From: Nonlabens spongiae
GTDB lineage: Bacteria; Bacteroidota; Bacteroidia; Flavobacteriales; Flavobacteriaceae
Assembly (NCBI RefSeq): GCF_002117125.1
Contig: NZ_CP019344.1
Location: 124,001 to 188,000, forward strand
Direction: 5' to 3'
DNA: 64,000 nucleotides
Below the pieces are notes generated by a model. It was not told the origin of the DNA. It ran no database searches and saw only the letters and a program-made list of their open reading frames with translations. The position numbers and the translations under genes were made by a program. This document shows positions 44,579 through 53,105 of the stretch, piece by piece. Every line of letters starts with the position of its first letter. Positions within the stretch are counted from its first letter, which is position 1.

Positions 44579-44863
44579 CTAGGAAATGTTTAGAAAAAAT
44601 CTGTAGGCAAGAATAAGGTTGAGGATCAAGTATATCAATGCTGGTGAACTGCGATAGATCGCATCTTTAATTCTCAGTCTTACGAAAGCTCCAGCTGTTA
44701 TTAAAAGAGCTAATTCCAGAGAGGCAAATAATCCTATTACGGTAAATTTTATACCGACAAAGAGACCCGAAACACCTATTAATTGAAGTATGCCGGTGAG
44801 GATTCTTTGATTTTTTGTCAATTTGAGCCGTTCATATTCGGTTATCATTCTTTTACCAAACAA
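44579..44863 (-). CDS. DoxX-like membrane protein, start uncertain
   Basis: 94 residues from TTG at 44863. MITEYERLKLTKNQRILTGILQLIG matches the segment after the first helix of DoxX-like proteins (marker: RILTGILQLIGVSGLFVG), then two or three more helices. The frame stays open upstream of the TTG to a TGA about 21 codons earlier, and those codons (FIIVFRLTCLF) would supply the missing first helix, but there is no ATG or GTG among them. The real start may be a rare codon (ATT) or the gene has lost its original start. Confidence 0.6.
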   Translation of the reverse strand: MFGKRMITEYERLKLTKNQRILTGILQLIGVSGLFVGIKFTVIGLFASLELALLITAGAFVRLRIKDAIYRSSPALIYLILNLILAYRFFLNIS

Positions 44864-44956
44864 ACAAGTTAGCCTAAAAACAATAATGAAATGATATTGA
44901 AATAATGAAGTAGCTCAATAGTTTTCACTTCATCGTGGTGCGATCAATTATTATAT

Positions 44957-46114
44957 TTAAGAAACCTCTGTAAGTATAGGCATTTCTACAGTAATCCTAG
45001 TTCCGTGATCATTCTCTGAGATAAAAGAGATATTTCCTTTATGTACGTTAGTAATCAATTTAGATAAATGATTAGTCAAACCATTTTCTAAACCTTTCCC
45101 AAAATGAGCATTTTTATCAAAGAATCTGAGTTTCATTTTCTCAGAAATGACAGATTCAGTCTCGATATAGACACTGAGCTGTCTTTCTTCAAATATTGTG
45201 ATATTAATAGTGCTGTTTTGGGGAGCGCTCGTTATTGCGTTCTTGATTAAGTGTTCAAAAAGGTACTCCAGGTAAAACTCGTCGCCTACCACAATCAACT
45301 GATGCCCGTATGGATCAATTAGATCTTGATCTTGATTCTTAATATTGATTCTAATGCCCTTCTCATCTGCCATTTCAGCTGAATCCATGATTTGATTACA
45401 GATGAGATTAATGAAGTCAAAGTTGCTCAATTGAGGCTTAAAGCTACCCGTTTCCATAGCTTCAAAATCATCTGCGCTGCTTAGGTGCCTCAAGGTATCC
45501 TTACCTATGTCCATGATGATTTTGAGCCATTGCTCTTGCTTTAAGGTGAGATCGGTTTCTTTGAGAAGGTCGGCAAAGGTGAGTAGAGAACTTACCTTGC
45601 CGCTCATAGATTCTTTTTCAGCTTTTTTTTCCAGACTCAAATCATCAGTAATTACTTTTTCAAGAATGTCTAGTGTGATACTTAATCTCTTGAGCGTGAC
45701 ATCAGTTTGATCAGCTTTGACGACTAGAGTCATTTTACACTTACCGTCATCCTCACCATCGTCTAGGTAAGCCGCATTTGTGATAATTTCAAATAGATTG
45801 TCCTTTTTATCCTTGACTAGCCACCTACCTTTTAATTCAAACCGTTCTTGTAGAAATTTTTGATGCAATTCTACTAAGTGGGATTGATGGTCATCTGGTA
45901 CCACAATGGTAAAGTTCTTACCTATGAGTTCTTCCCGGGTATAGCCATAGATGTCACAATAGGTTGCATTAACATCGGTATAGATTCCTTGTTCATTAGT
46001 GACACAAATACCTATAGGCATCAGTTCAAAAACCTGATACATAACATCCTGATGATCCTCAAAGAAACTTACGATTTTCTGAAGGTCTTTTTCTGTGCTT
46101 TTATCCTTGTTCAT
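44957..46114 (-). CDS. PAS-domain protein resembling a degenerate histidine kinase
   Basis: 385 residues from the ATG at 46114 (an in-frame start at 46150 adds 12). PAS domain about 20-140 (YQVFELMPIGICVTNEQGIYTDVN; YCDIYGYTREELIGKNF). A HisKA-like helix follows, but where MSHEIRTPLN is expected the protein reads MSGKVSSLLTFADLLKETD, without the phospho-acceptor His. The ATPase-like part keeps EHLIKNAITSA (N box) but lacks the DxGxG motif, reading VYIETESVIS. It therefore looks like a pseudokinase that senses through PAS and may act by binding partners. Cytoplasmic. Confidence 0.78.
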   Translation of the reverse strand: MNKDKSTEKDLQKIVSFFEDHQDVMYQVFELMPIGICVTNEQGIYTDVNATYCDIYGYTREELIGKNFTIVVPDDHQSHLVELHQKFLQERFELKGRWLVKDKKDNLFEIITNAAYLDDGEDDGKCKMTLVVKADQTDVTLKRLSITLDILEKVITDDLSLEKKAEKESMSGKVSSLLTFADLLKETDLTLKQEQWLKIIMDIGKDTLRHLSSADDFEAMETGSFKPQLSNFDFINLICNQIMDSAEMADEKGIRINIKNQDQDLIDPYGHQLIVVGDEFYLEYLFEHLIKNAITSAPQNSTINITIFEERQLSVYIETESVISEKMKLRFFDKNAHFGKGLENGLTNHLSKLITNVHKGNISFISENDHGTRITVEMPILTEVS

Positions 46115-46150
46115 TATTAGGGTAAAATAATACCTGGGTAAAGCGGTCAA

Positions 46151-46484
46151 TCAATCATTCTAAAGCTTGTATCCCACAAACATAACGTACAAATATACTC
46201 CCAATTCTCATATTTCAGATATAATGGATAGTTGTACCACGATTGTAGCACCATACTTATTATGAATTATGAATGAGATGGCTCTTTTGAGAGTTATAGA
46301 AATGAGTCTTGCGATATGTGTTTTTAAACCAAGGATTTCTTTCTCATCAGCAACTACTACGAGATACAGTTTGTTTTTTTAACTTCTCAATTTTGAAGAA
46401 ATTGAGCATTTATAATAATGGCAATCTAAGAAAATCGGTTCCAGTGTCAAGTTTGTTTCACTACAACTCAACTGATCAACAATT
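46151..46484. other. 334-base gap, nothing recognised
   Basis: Between the start of the PAS gene and the end of the M48 gene, both on the minus strand. AT-rich; a 73-codon frame on the plus strand overlaps the M48 gene end and has no protein-like features. It presumably carries the PAS gene promoter. Confidence 0.45.
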
Positions 46485-47714
46485 TTATTTCATAGCTCTA
46501 ATACGCTGCGATAAAGAGGGATGCGAGTAATGAAACCACACATAGGCTGGGTGCGGTGTTAAGTTACTCAAGCTGGTTTTTGAAAGTTTCTTCAGTGATG
46601 ATATAAGAGGTTGTTCAGAGTATGTATTCTTGGCATAATCATCTGCTTGATATTCAAATTTTCGCGAAAGCAAATTCATACAAATACCCGTTATCGTGGA
46701 TATAGGAGAGTATAACAGTCCAAATGCAACCAGTCCTATATGAAAAGTGCTATTTTCTACTCCCAGAGCTCCTGCCAGCAACTCGCTATCGACAACTAGA
46801 GAAAAAATAAATAAGGTCAGTCCCGTAGTGAGTGCACTCGCAATTAAGTTAAATATGATGTGTTTTTTCTTGTAATGGCCTACCTCATGGGCTAGAACTG
46901 CAACAATTTCTTCTTCATCGAGTTTCTCGATAAGTGTATCGTACAACGTGACTCTCTTTTCACTACCAAATCCGCTGAAGTACGCATTTGCCTTAGTTGA
47001 ACGTTTACTGCCATCAATCACAAAAATCTTGTCGAGCTGGAACCCCACGCTAGCGGCATAATCAGCGATTTTTTCGCGTAAGCTTCCATCTTCAAGTGGC
47101 GTCTGTTTGTTGAACAATGGCACAATTAACTTAGAATAGAACATATTCATAAGCAACGAGATAACAAATACGAGAATCCACACATACCACCAAAAATTTT
47201 CTGCCGTAAGACTGTAGATATAAATGATCGCAGCAAGAATCCCGCCTCCTAGAATCAGTGACATCAAATAACCTTTGATTTTATCCAGAATAAAGGTTTT
47301 AGGCGTCGTTTTATTGAAACCAAAACGCTCCTCAATCACAAAAACTCTATAAATCCCAAATGGTAGAGAGATCAACTCGCTCGCTGCTCCTAAGATTCCA
47401 AAAAATACCAGCGCGACAAGAATATAGTGATCAGTAATCTGGTAGGCAATCTCATTAACAACTGCAAAACCATCTAGAAATAGAAAAGCGAGCAACAAAA
47501 CAAAGGAAAACACACTGGACAGCAGTCCAAATTTATAGTTCACCATTTTATAACGCTGTGACTTCTCATATTCCTCCTGATCGTAAACATCAGCGAGTTC
47601 TTGAGGTATAGGTTGAGAATACCAGGTATAATTTAGGTAGCCCAGAACACGTTCCAGAACAAAATCAAAGGCGATAATCGCAATGATGATATAAAATAGG
47701 GTCGTTTCGTTCAT
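46485..47714 (-). CDS. M48 family metalloprotease, Ste24/CAAX-protease-like
   Basis: 409-residue inner-membrane zinc protease. About seven hydrophobic segments (e.g. 2-20, 65-85, 95-115, 145-165, 175-195, 285-310). The HExxH motif is AVLAHEVGHYKKKH at about residue 280, and the third ligand is in FEYQADDYA. The arrangement is that of Ste24/HtpX-type membrane proteases that clear or process membrane proteins. Bacteria lack CAAX prenylation, so the substrate is unknown. Its ATG overlaps the stop of the upstream RNA methyltransferase gene (ATGA). Confidence 0.9.
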   Translation of the reverse strand: MNETTLFYIIIAIIAFDFVLERVLGYLNYTWYSQPIPQELADVYDQEEYEKSQRYKMVNYKFGLLSSVFSFVLLLAFLFLDGFAVVNEIAYQITDHYILVALVFFGILGAASELISLPFGIYRVFVIEERFGFNKTTPKTFILDKIKGYLMSLILGGGILAAIIYIYSLTAENFWWYVWILVFVISLLMNMFYSKLIVPLFNKQTPLEDGSLREKIADYAASVGFQLDKIFVIDGSKRSTKANAYFSGFGSEKRVTLYDTLIEKLDEEEIVAVLAHEVGHYKKKHIIFNLIASALTTGLTLFIFSLVVDSELLAGALGVENSTFHIGLVAFGLLYSPISTITGICMNLLSRKFEYQADDYAKNTYSEQPLISSLKKLSKTSLSNLTPHPAYVWFHYSHPSLSQRIRAMK

Positions 47715-48529
47715 TTAAAATTTCTTTGTCGTTTGGCTTCAAAAAGCAATATCGCAGCACTTACTGATACATTCATGGAGTCTATCGCTCCTCCCATCGG
47801 GATGATCACGTTTGCTTTTGCGGCATCTCTCAAAGCCTGATCTAGGCCGGTAGCCTCAGTTCCCACAGCAATCGCGCAACCATTTGTGAAGTCTTGCTGG
47901 TCGTATCTGGTGCTATTTTGTAAGGTAGCTGCGAATAGGTCAATTTTTTTAGTTTGCAAGAAGTCGGTTAGTTCAGCAGCTGTTTCAACAGTTACCGTGG
48001 GAACCGTGAAAAGACAGCCTACGCTGGATCGTATGACATTTGGGTTGTACAAGTCTGTGGTGGGCGCTACCACGATCATGGCATCTACTTTGGCAGCGTC
48101 TGCAGTACGTAACAAGGCACCTAAATTTCCAGGTTTTTCAGGTGACTCTGCGATGAGTATTAATGGCTTTTCAGAGAGTTGTAAGTCTTGAAGTTTGAAG
48201 TTTTTCGCTTTCGCGAAAGCGAGACAACCCTCAACACCACCACGATAAGCGATATTTTCATAAACCTCGCGAGAAACCTTGATGACTTGCGGACTTTGCT
48301 TGATGTTCAGTTTATGGTAAATGTTCTGGGGGTCAGTTGTGTCTGTATCCTGAAACAGATCATCGCAGACAAATAAAGTGTCCAACTCGTAATAACCCTG
48401 ATCTGCCAGCATGATCTCACGACGGCCCTCAATCACAAAAATGCCCTCAGATCGCCTGGCGCGGCTCTTGCGCTGCAATTGCTCAATTTTTCTGATGGTC
48501 GCATTATGAGGACTGGTAATCAATTTCAT
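47711..48529 (-). CDS. TrmH/SpoU-family RNA 2'-O-methyltransferase
   Basis: 272 residues from the ATG at 48529 (MKLITSPHNATIRKIEQL); a frame start at 48559 adds 10 residues. The N-terminal substrate-binding domain (1-95; RSEGIFVIEGRREIMLA) and the knotted SPOUT domain carry ESPEKPGNLGALLRTADA (motif 1), CAIAVGTEATGLDQ (motif 2) and IPMGGAIDSMNVSVSAAILLFE-type motif 3 (marker: IPMGGAIDSMNVSVSAA). The methylated RNA is unknown. A palindrome copy is read as LAFAKAK at about 107-113, between the domains. It overlaps the M48 gene by 4 bp. Confidence 0.92.
   Translation of the reverse strand: MKLITSPHNATIRKIEQLQRKSRARRSEGIFVIEGRREIMLADQGYYELDTLFVCDDLFQDTDTTDPQNIYHKLNIKQSPQVIKVSREVYENIAYRGGVEGCLAFAKAKNFKLQDLQLSEKPLILIAESPEKPGNLGALLRTADAAKVDAMIVVAPTTDLYNPNVIRSSVGCLFTVPTVTVETAAELTDFLQTKKIDLFAATLQNSTRYDQQDFTNGCAIAVGTEATGLDQALRDAAKANVIIPMGGAIDSMNVSVSAAILLFEAKRQRNFK
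48206..48221. repeat. CGCTTTCGCGAAAGCG palindrome, copy 14 (in RNA methyltransferase)
   Basis: Perfect copy, read as AFAKA. Confidence 0.95.
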
Positions 48530-48601
48530 GCGACAAAAATAGGGATAAGCCAGCATCAAGGTTGCTCATGTTTATGAAAACTTAAGCGCAGGCTTCTCGG
48601 G

Positions 48602-48627
48602 TTGGGATCTAAGTTCTCGTAAATTTG
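48602..48627 (+). promoter_or_regulatory. candidate promoter of the thioesterase-ung pair
   Basis: TAAATTTG at 48620-48627 matches the -7 consensus, with TTG at 48602-48604 (15-bp gap, slightly short). The ATG is 15 bp further. Confidence 0.4.
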
Positions 48628-48642
48628 TGAGAAACTCAAATT

Positions 48643-49047
48643 ATGAACTTTCATACTAGAAAATGGGTGAAACCGGAGGATCTGAATCCTAACGGAAGCC
48701 TCTTCGGTGGTAGGCTGCTGGAATGGATCGATGAGGAAGCGGCGCTATACACGATCATCCAGCTGGAAAATCAGCGTGTCGTGACAAAGTACATGTCTGA
48801 GATCGATTTTAGAGCAAGTGCAAAGCCAGGTGATATTGTTGAGATCGGTTTAGAGGTAGTTTCGTTTGGAAAATCCAGCATTACTTTGAAATGCGAGGTT
48901 CGCAATAAGATGACCTATGAGTCGATCATCACTATTTCCAAAATCATTTTAGTAAATCTGGATGAAGCTGGAAAACCAGCTCCTCATGGTAAGACAAAGG
49001 TAGAATACCAGCATGAACGTATGAAAGATCGAGGTTATGAGTCTTAA
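48643..49047 (+). CDS. acyl-CoA thioesterase (YciA-type hotdog)
   Basis: 134 residues, hotdog fold. NPNGSLFGGRLLEWIDEEAALY is the family signature (Asn/Gly loop and the catalytic acidic residue of the central helix; shortened marker: GSLFGGRLLEWIDEEAA). It hydrolyses acyl-CoA to free acid and CoA in relatives; the preferred chain length is not predictable. Its end overlaps the start of ung by 11 bp, so the two are co-translated. Confidence 0.92.
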   Translation: MNFHTRKWVKPEDLNPNGSLFGGRLLEWIDEEAALYTIIQLENQRVVTKYMSEIDFRASAKPGDIVEIGLEVVSFGKSSITLKCEVRNKMTYESIITISKIILVNLDEAGKPAPHGKTKVEYQHERMKDRGYES

Positions 49048-49708
49048 GATCGAGCCCAGCTGGAGAGAGATGCTACAGGATGAGTTCAATCAGCCTTATT
49101 TTGAGCAACTAACGGAATTTGTGCGTCATGAATACCAGAATAATACCTGTTACCCACCTGGTCCTAAAATTTTTTCCGCATTCAATCGTACGGCTTTTGA
49201 AGATGTTAAAGTAGTCATTATAGGTCAAGACCCATATCATGGTTCAGGTCAAGCAAATGGTTTGTGCTTTTCAGTAGCTAATGGCGTTGCACACCCACCG
49301 AGTCTGGTAAATATTTTCAAGGAACTCTATCAAGATGTGGATGTCAGAAAGCCTTATCCAAAATCTGGTAATCTTGAACACTGGGCAGATCAGGGAGTCT
49401 TGTTGCTCAATGCTGTTCTCACAGTACGTAGTGGAGAGGCAGGCAGTCACCAGAAAAAAGGCTGGGAGCGCTTTACAGATGCCGTCATCAAAAAATTATC
49501 AGATGAGCGGGAGAATCTAGTTTTTATGCTTTGGGGAGGTTTTGCAAAAGGTAAATTAAAACTAATTGACGAGAAAAAACATTTTGTTCAAACCACGGGT
49601 CACCCGTCACCATTAAGCGCAAACCGCGGATACTGGTTTGGGAACAAGCATTTTTCTAGAGCTAATCGCTATCTCGAGGAGCAGGGGAGAAGGCCTATTC
49701 AGTGGTGA
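49037..49708 (+). CDS. ung: uracil-DNA glycosylase
   Basis: Removes uracil from DNA as the first step of base-excision repair. 223 residues. The catalytic Asp lies in VVIIGQDPYHGSGQANGLCF (about residues 62-81), the uracil-stacking Phe follows, and the His loop is TTGHPSPLSANRG near 187-199. Family 1 UDG, normal length. It overlaps the thioesterase gene by 11 bp and ends before a strong terminator. Confidence 0.96.
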   Translation: MSLKIEPSWREMLQDEFNQPYFEQLTEFVRHEYQNNTCYPPGPKIFSAFNRTAFEDVKVVIIGQDPYHGSGQANGLCFSVANGVAHPPSLVNIFKELYQDVDVRKPYPKSGNLEHWADQGVLLLNAVLTVRSGEAGSHQKKGWERFTDAVIKKLSDERENLVFMLWGGFAKGKLKLIDEKKHFVQTTGHPSPLSANRGYWFGNKHFSRANRYLEEQGRRPIQW

Positions 49709-49713
49709 AATAA

Positions 49714-49741
49714 AAAAGGATCGCGAGAGCGATCCTTTTAA
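49714..49741. terminator. rho-independent terminator
   Basis: AAAAGGATCGC / GCGATCCTTTT stem with a GAGA loop between ung and the convergent secreted-protein gene. Confidence 0.8.
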
Positions 49742-49762
49742 AATTTGAAGCAGAAATTTATT

Positions 49763-51364
49763 TTACAATTTAACTATTTTAACTACACTAGTTGATTTTC
49801 CAGAAGTTAGCTGGGCTAGGTAAATACCACTATTTAGTGAAGTACCCTCAATTGTAGTTTGAATAGCATTAGGTGTCAATTCCTTAACCATTTTTCCGGT
49901 CATATCAAATAATTGAATTCTATCAATTGTTGAATCCTGAGATTCTACTCTCCAATTATTTGCTGAAGGGTTAGGGTAGACATTGAAGTTAGCAACCGCA
50001 ATATCATCCTCTGATAGTGGTCCATTTTGAGTAAGAACAATATTATCAAAGTACACAATCCCACCATTTGCAACAGACTGCTGATAAGGATCAGCCTTCC
50101 ACTGGAAGAAGTTTGCATCACTGAAACCTAGATTTGTGAAATATGACATAGGGATTGAAACTAATGTCCATGCGCCCGTCGCAATATTCTCTTGATCTCC
50201 GTTGTTTGTGTCACCGATCTGATAGTTAAATTCTTCAACACCACCATCATTATCAATCATTACAAATCTAAACCCTGGAGTACTTGCTTGCGCGAAATAA
50301 TAGAAATTCACGAAGTCATAAGATGATACATCGTCAGGACCTCCTTCGCCTTGTCCGTAACCAGCTACACTAAAATCTAACTTCAAGGCATTGTTTACGT
50401 CTCCTGAAGGATCTAGATCTACAGTGGTAACAGAACCAAAGTCATACTGGAAAGTGAGACCATTAGAGAAGTTTCTTGTGTCGTTATAGATGCTATAAAC
50501 TTCTGAATCAGGATTGCTTACTCCAGGCGCTGCATCAGGAATGGTAGCTACAAAATTTACAGTGTAGGTTTCAGACACATTACCATTAGGAGAAGTTACG
50601 ACTACAGTTGCCGATCCGGGCACAGCAGTTGCCTGATTGATTTGAACTGTTGCTCCAGGATTGTTAGGGGTTGCAGCTGTAATTTGGGGTACACTAGTTG
50701 TCCCTATTTGTAATTCAATAGTATAGTCTGTTCCAGCACCTGAAAAGTTAGGTACAGACTGACCATCTACCTCTAGTGAGCTAAGTGTAGCATCATCTTG
50801 AGGATTTGCAGGAACTTTCCAGAAATATACATTGTCTACATAGATTTCACTTGCAGCAGTACCATCTCCTCCATCATACTTGAATTGCTGGATAATAGTG
50901 CCTGATAAACCTGCATTATAAAAATCTGCTAAAGGAATGTCCAGACTTGTCCATTGTCCTGGAGCTGCTGGAATTGACACAGATCTTTCATTTCCAGCGC
51001 CTAATCCAATTAAAAAGAAATTTACCGTGGTGTTATTTGTCCAAATATCGATGTGTACAAATTCCATCGCAGCTACATTCTGATTGGATCCAAATTGATT
51101 TCCTTGATAATTAAAATTAGGATATGCTAGCGCAAGGTCACCTGAACCTAATACATCATAAGCCGTATTTGCACTGGCAAAACCTGATTGTCCCCAATCA
51201 GGATTGTAATTTGATCCAGTCACATCATTATAAGCTCCTGAAAAGATGCTGATCACATCAGCCGCATCTCTAGTAGGAGGTGTCGGAGCAACAGCCGTGG
51301 GAACACTTTGAGCGAAGCATAAAGCCGCACACATAAGTGATACATATAAAGTAATTTTTTTCAT
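49763..51364 (-). CDS. secreted protein with two carbohydrate-binding-like modules and T9SS sorting tail
   Basis: 533 residues. Signal peptide (MKKITLYVSLMCAALCFAQ); module 1 about 25-190 (DVISIFSGAYNDVTGSNYNP, VHIDIWTNNTTVNFFLI, EIYVDNVYFWK); cadherin-like beta-sandwich about 195-275 (ATLSSLEVDGQSVPNFSG); module 2 about 290-445 of the same kind (EVYSIYNDTRNFSNGLTF, YFDNIVLTQNG); C-terminal type A sorting domain about 460-533 (FNVYPNPSANNWRVES, LNSGIYLAQL). These modules are seen attached to flavobacterial glycoside hydrolases, but here no catalytic domain is present, so the product is probably a cell-surface or released glycan-binding protein. Confidence 0.85.
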   Translation of the reverse strand: MKKITLYVSLMCAALCFAQSVPTAVAPTPPTRDAADVISIFSGAYNDVTGSNYNPDWGQSGFASANTAYDVLGSGDLALAYPNFNYQGNQFGSNQNVAAMEFVHIDIWTNNTTVNFFLIGLGAGNERSVSIPAAPGQWTSLDIPLADFYNAGLSGTIIQQFKYDGGDGTAASEIYVDNVYFWKVPANPQDDATLSSLEVDGQSVPNFSGAGTDYTIELQIGTTSVPQITAATPNNPGATVQINQATAVPGSATVVVTSPNGNVSETYTVNFVATIPDAAPGVSNPDSEVYSIYNDTRNFSNGLTFQYDFGSVTTVDLDPSGDVNNALKLDFSVAGYGQGEGGPDDVSSYDFVNFYYFAQASTPGFRFVMIDNDGGVEEFNYQIGDTNNGDQENIATGAWTLVSIPMSYFTNLGFSDANFFQWKADPYQQSVANGGIVYFDNIVLTQNGPLSEDDIAVANFNVYPNPSANNWRVESQDSTIDRIQLFDMTGKMVKELTPNAIQTTIEGTSLNSGIYLAQLTSGKSTSVVKIVKL

Positions 51365-51710
51365 AATAAAATGTTTTTTTAATTCTTAGGTAAAGATAAA
51401 ATGCAACTATTACGTTTTCGTTAATCTTAATGAGTAAATGGTCTATACATTCATATAAATTGTTAAATTATAGTTGTAAAAATTTGAATATTAGGGTGAT
51501 ACGTATACATAATTAGGCTCTAGACAACAAATATTCTTGACTTGTATAGGTTATGTTGTGGCGGTAGTTACAGGTTTTGATATGGTTTCTTGATACGGTT
51601 TATGTTGATTATTGAACATAGAGTTTACTTAAATCCCAATCGCCGACTAATTTCAGTAAACTTTTTGCAAGTGGTATCTTTGCAAATTCTTAAAAAGCTC
51701 TGGAAATTAA
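51365..51710. other. 346-base divergent spacer
   Basis: AT-rich, no ORF of note. It carries TATCTTTG at 51675-51682 upstream of mtaB and presumably the promoter of the T9SS cargo gene. No repeat or RNA structure recognised. Confidence 0.45.
51675..51682 (+). promoter_or_regulatory. candidate -7 box TATCTTTG for mtaB-porQ-cmk
   Basis: Exact TAnnTTTG match 28 bp upstream of the mtaB ATG. A -33 TTG at the usual distance is not evident. Confidence 0.35.
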
Positions 51711-53033
51711 ATGATTGAAGAAGCAGTAGATACTAAATCAGTTGCATTTTACACTTTGGGTTGTAAGCTCAACTTTAGCGAGACCAGTACGATTGCACGC
51801 AGTTTTAAGGCAGAAGGTTTTGAGCGCAAGGAATTTGATGAAAAGGCAGATACCTATGTTATAAATACCTGTAGCGTTACAGAAAATGCTGATAAGCGAT
51901 TTAAATCAATCGTGAAAAAGGCCTATGCTCAAAATGAAGATGCCTTCATAATCGCTATCGGCTGCTATGCGCAGTTGAAACCAGAAGAATTAGCAGATGT
52001 TGAGGGTGTGGATCTGGTTTTAGGAGCGACTGAAAAATTTAATATCACTGATTACCTCAACCAGCTATCAAAAGAAGAACCGGCCGTGATACACTCTTGT
52101 GAGATCAATGAAGCCGATTTTTATGTGGGATCCTATTCCATAGGTGACCGTACACGTGCTTTTTTAAAGGTTCAGGACGGTTGCGATTATAAATGTACTT
52201 ACTGTACAATCCCGCTTGCTCGAGGAATTTCTCGAAGTGATACACTTGAGAATGTTTTGAAAAACGCTGCAGAAATAAGTGCCAAAGACATTAAAGAAAT
52301 CGTCCTCACTGGAGTTAATATAGGAGATTATGGGAAAGGAGAGTTTGGTAACAAGCGGCACGAGCATACTTTTCTAGATTTGGTAAAAGCGCTGGATTAC
52401 GTGGATGGAATCGAGCGTTTGCGTATCTCTTCGATTGAGCCGAATCTGTTGAAAAATGAAACCATTGATTTTGTAGCGCAATCGCGCACTTTCGTGCCTC
52501 ATTTTCACATTCCCTTACAGTCAGGTAGTAACGAACTCCTCGGAAAAATGCGACGTCGTTACAATCGTGAACTTTATGTAGATCGAGTGAAACGTAGCAA
52601 AGAAGTCATGCCAGATTGCTGCATAGGAGTAGACGTAATCGTAGGGTTTCCTGGTGAAACAGATGATCACTTTCTCGACACCTTCAACTTTTTGAAAGAC
52701 CTGGATATTTCATATTTGCACGTTTTTACCTATAGTGAAAGAGATAATACCCTCGCCGCAGACATGGAAGGTGTTGTTCCTATGAATGTGAGGAAAAAAA
52801 GATCTAAAATGCTCAGAGGACTTTCCGTAAAAAAGCGACGCAGTTTCTATGAATCTCAACTGGGTAAAACAAAAACTGTTTTATGGGAAGCTGAGAATAA
52901 AGAAGGATTCATACAAGGTTTCACAGAGAACTACGTCAAGGTGAAAACCTACTGGAACCCAAATCTCGTAAATACCTTGCAGCCTGTTACGCTCGACCAA
53001 ATCGATGAAGACGGTATCGTGCGCATTTCCTGA
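51711..53033 (+). CDS. mtaB: tRNA (N6-threonylcarbamoyladenosine-C2)-methylthiotransferase MtaB
   Basis: Radical-SAM enzyme that converts t6A37 to ms2t6A37 in tRNAs reading ANN codons. 440 residues. The N-terminal UPF0004 domain has the three cluster Cys (TLGCKLNFSE, INTCSVTENADKR, IGCYAQL); the radical-SAM CxxxCxxC is QDGCDYKCTYCTIP at about 150-163; the C-terminal TRAM-like part follows. The DGCDYKCTYCTIPLARG form and ASSIEP-like RISSIEP fit MtaB better than MiaB or RimO. First gene of a run with porQ and cmk. Confidence 0.92.
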   Translation: MIEEAVDTKSVAFYTLGCKLNFSETSTIARSFKAEGFERKEFDEKADTYVINTCSVTENADKRFKSIVKKAYAQNEDAFIIAIGCYAQLKPEELADVEGVDLVLGATEKFNITDYLNQLSKEEPAVIHSCEINEADFYVGSYSIGDRTRAFLKVQDGCDYKCTYCTIPLARGISRSDTLENVLKNAAEISAKDIKEIVLTGVNIGDYGKGEFGNKRHEHTFLDLVKALDYVDGIERLRISSIEPNLLKNETIDFVAQSRTFVPHFHIPLQSGSNELLGKMRRRYNRELYVDRVKRSKEVMPDCCIGVDVIVGFPGETDDHFLDTFNFLKDLDISYLHVFTYSERDNTLAADMEGVVPMNVRKKRSKMLRGLSVKKRRSFYESQLGKTKTVLWEAENKEGFIQGFTENYVKVKTYWNPNLVNTLQPVTLDQIDEDGIVRIS

Positions 53034-53105
53034 AAATAATCGCGCTCTTTGTTGAAATTTTTTGATCTTGCGCACGTTTGTTTAAAAAGCATCAAGAATC
53101 TCCCT

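Noticed and set aside
46309..46530. 73-codon plus-strand ORF in the 46.3 kb gap
   Set aside because: Overlaps the end of the M48 gene antisense and has no protein features.
46665..46682. Near copy of the palindrome (TTTTCGCGAAAGC) in the M48 protease gene
   Set aside because: It matches only about 11-12 bases and encodes LSRKFEYQAD, which is the family's own conserved zinc-ligand segment. It is more simply a chance resemblance than a repeat copy.
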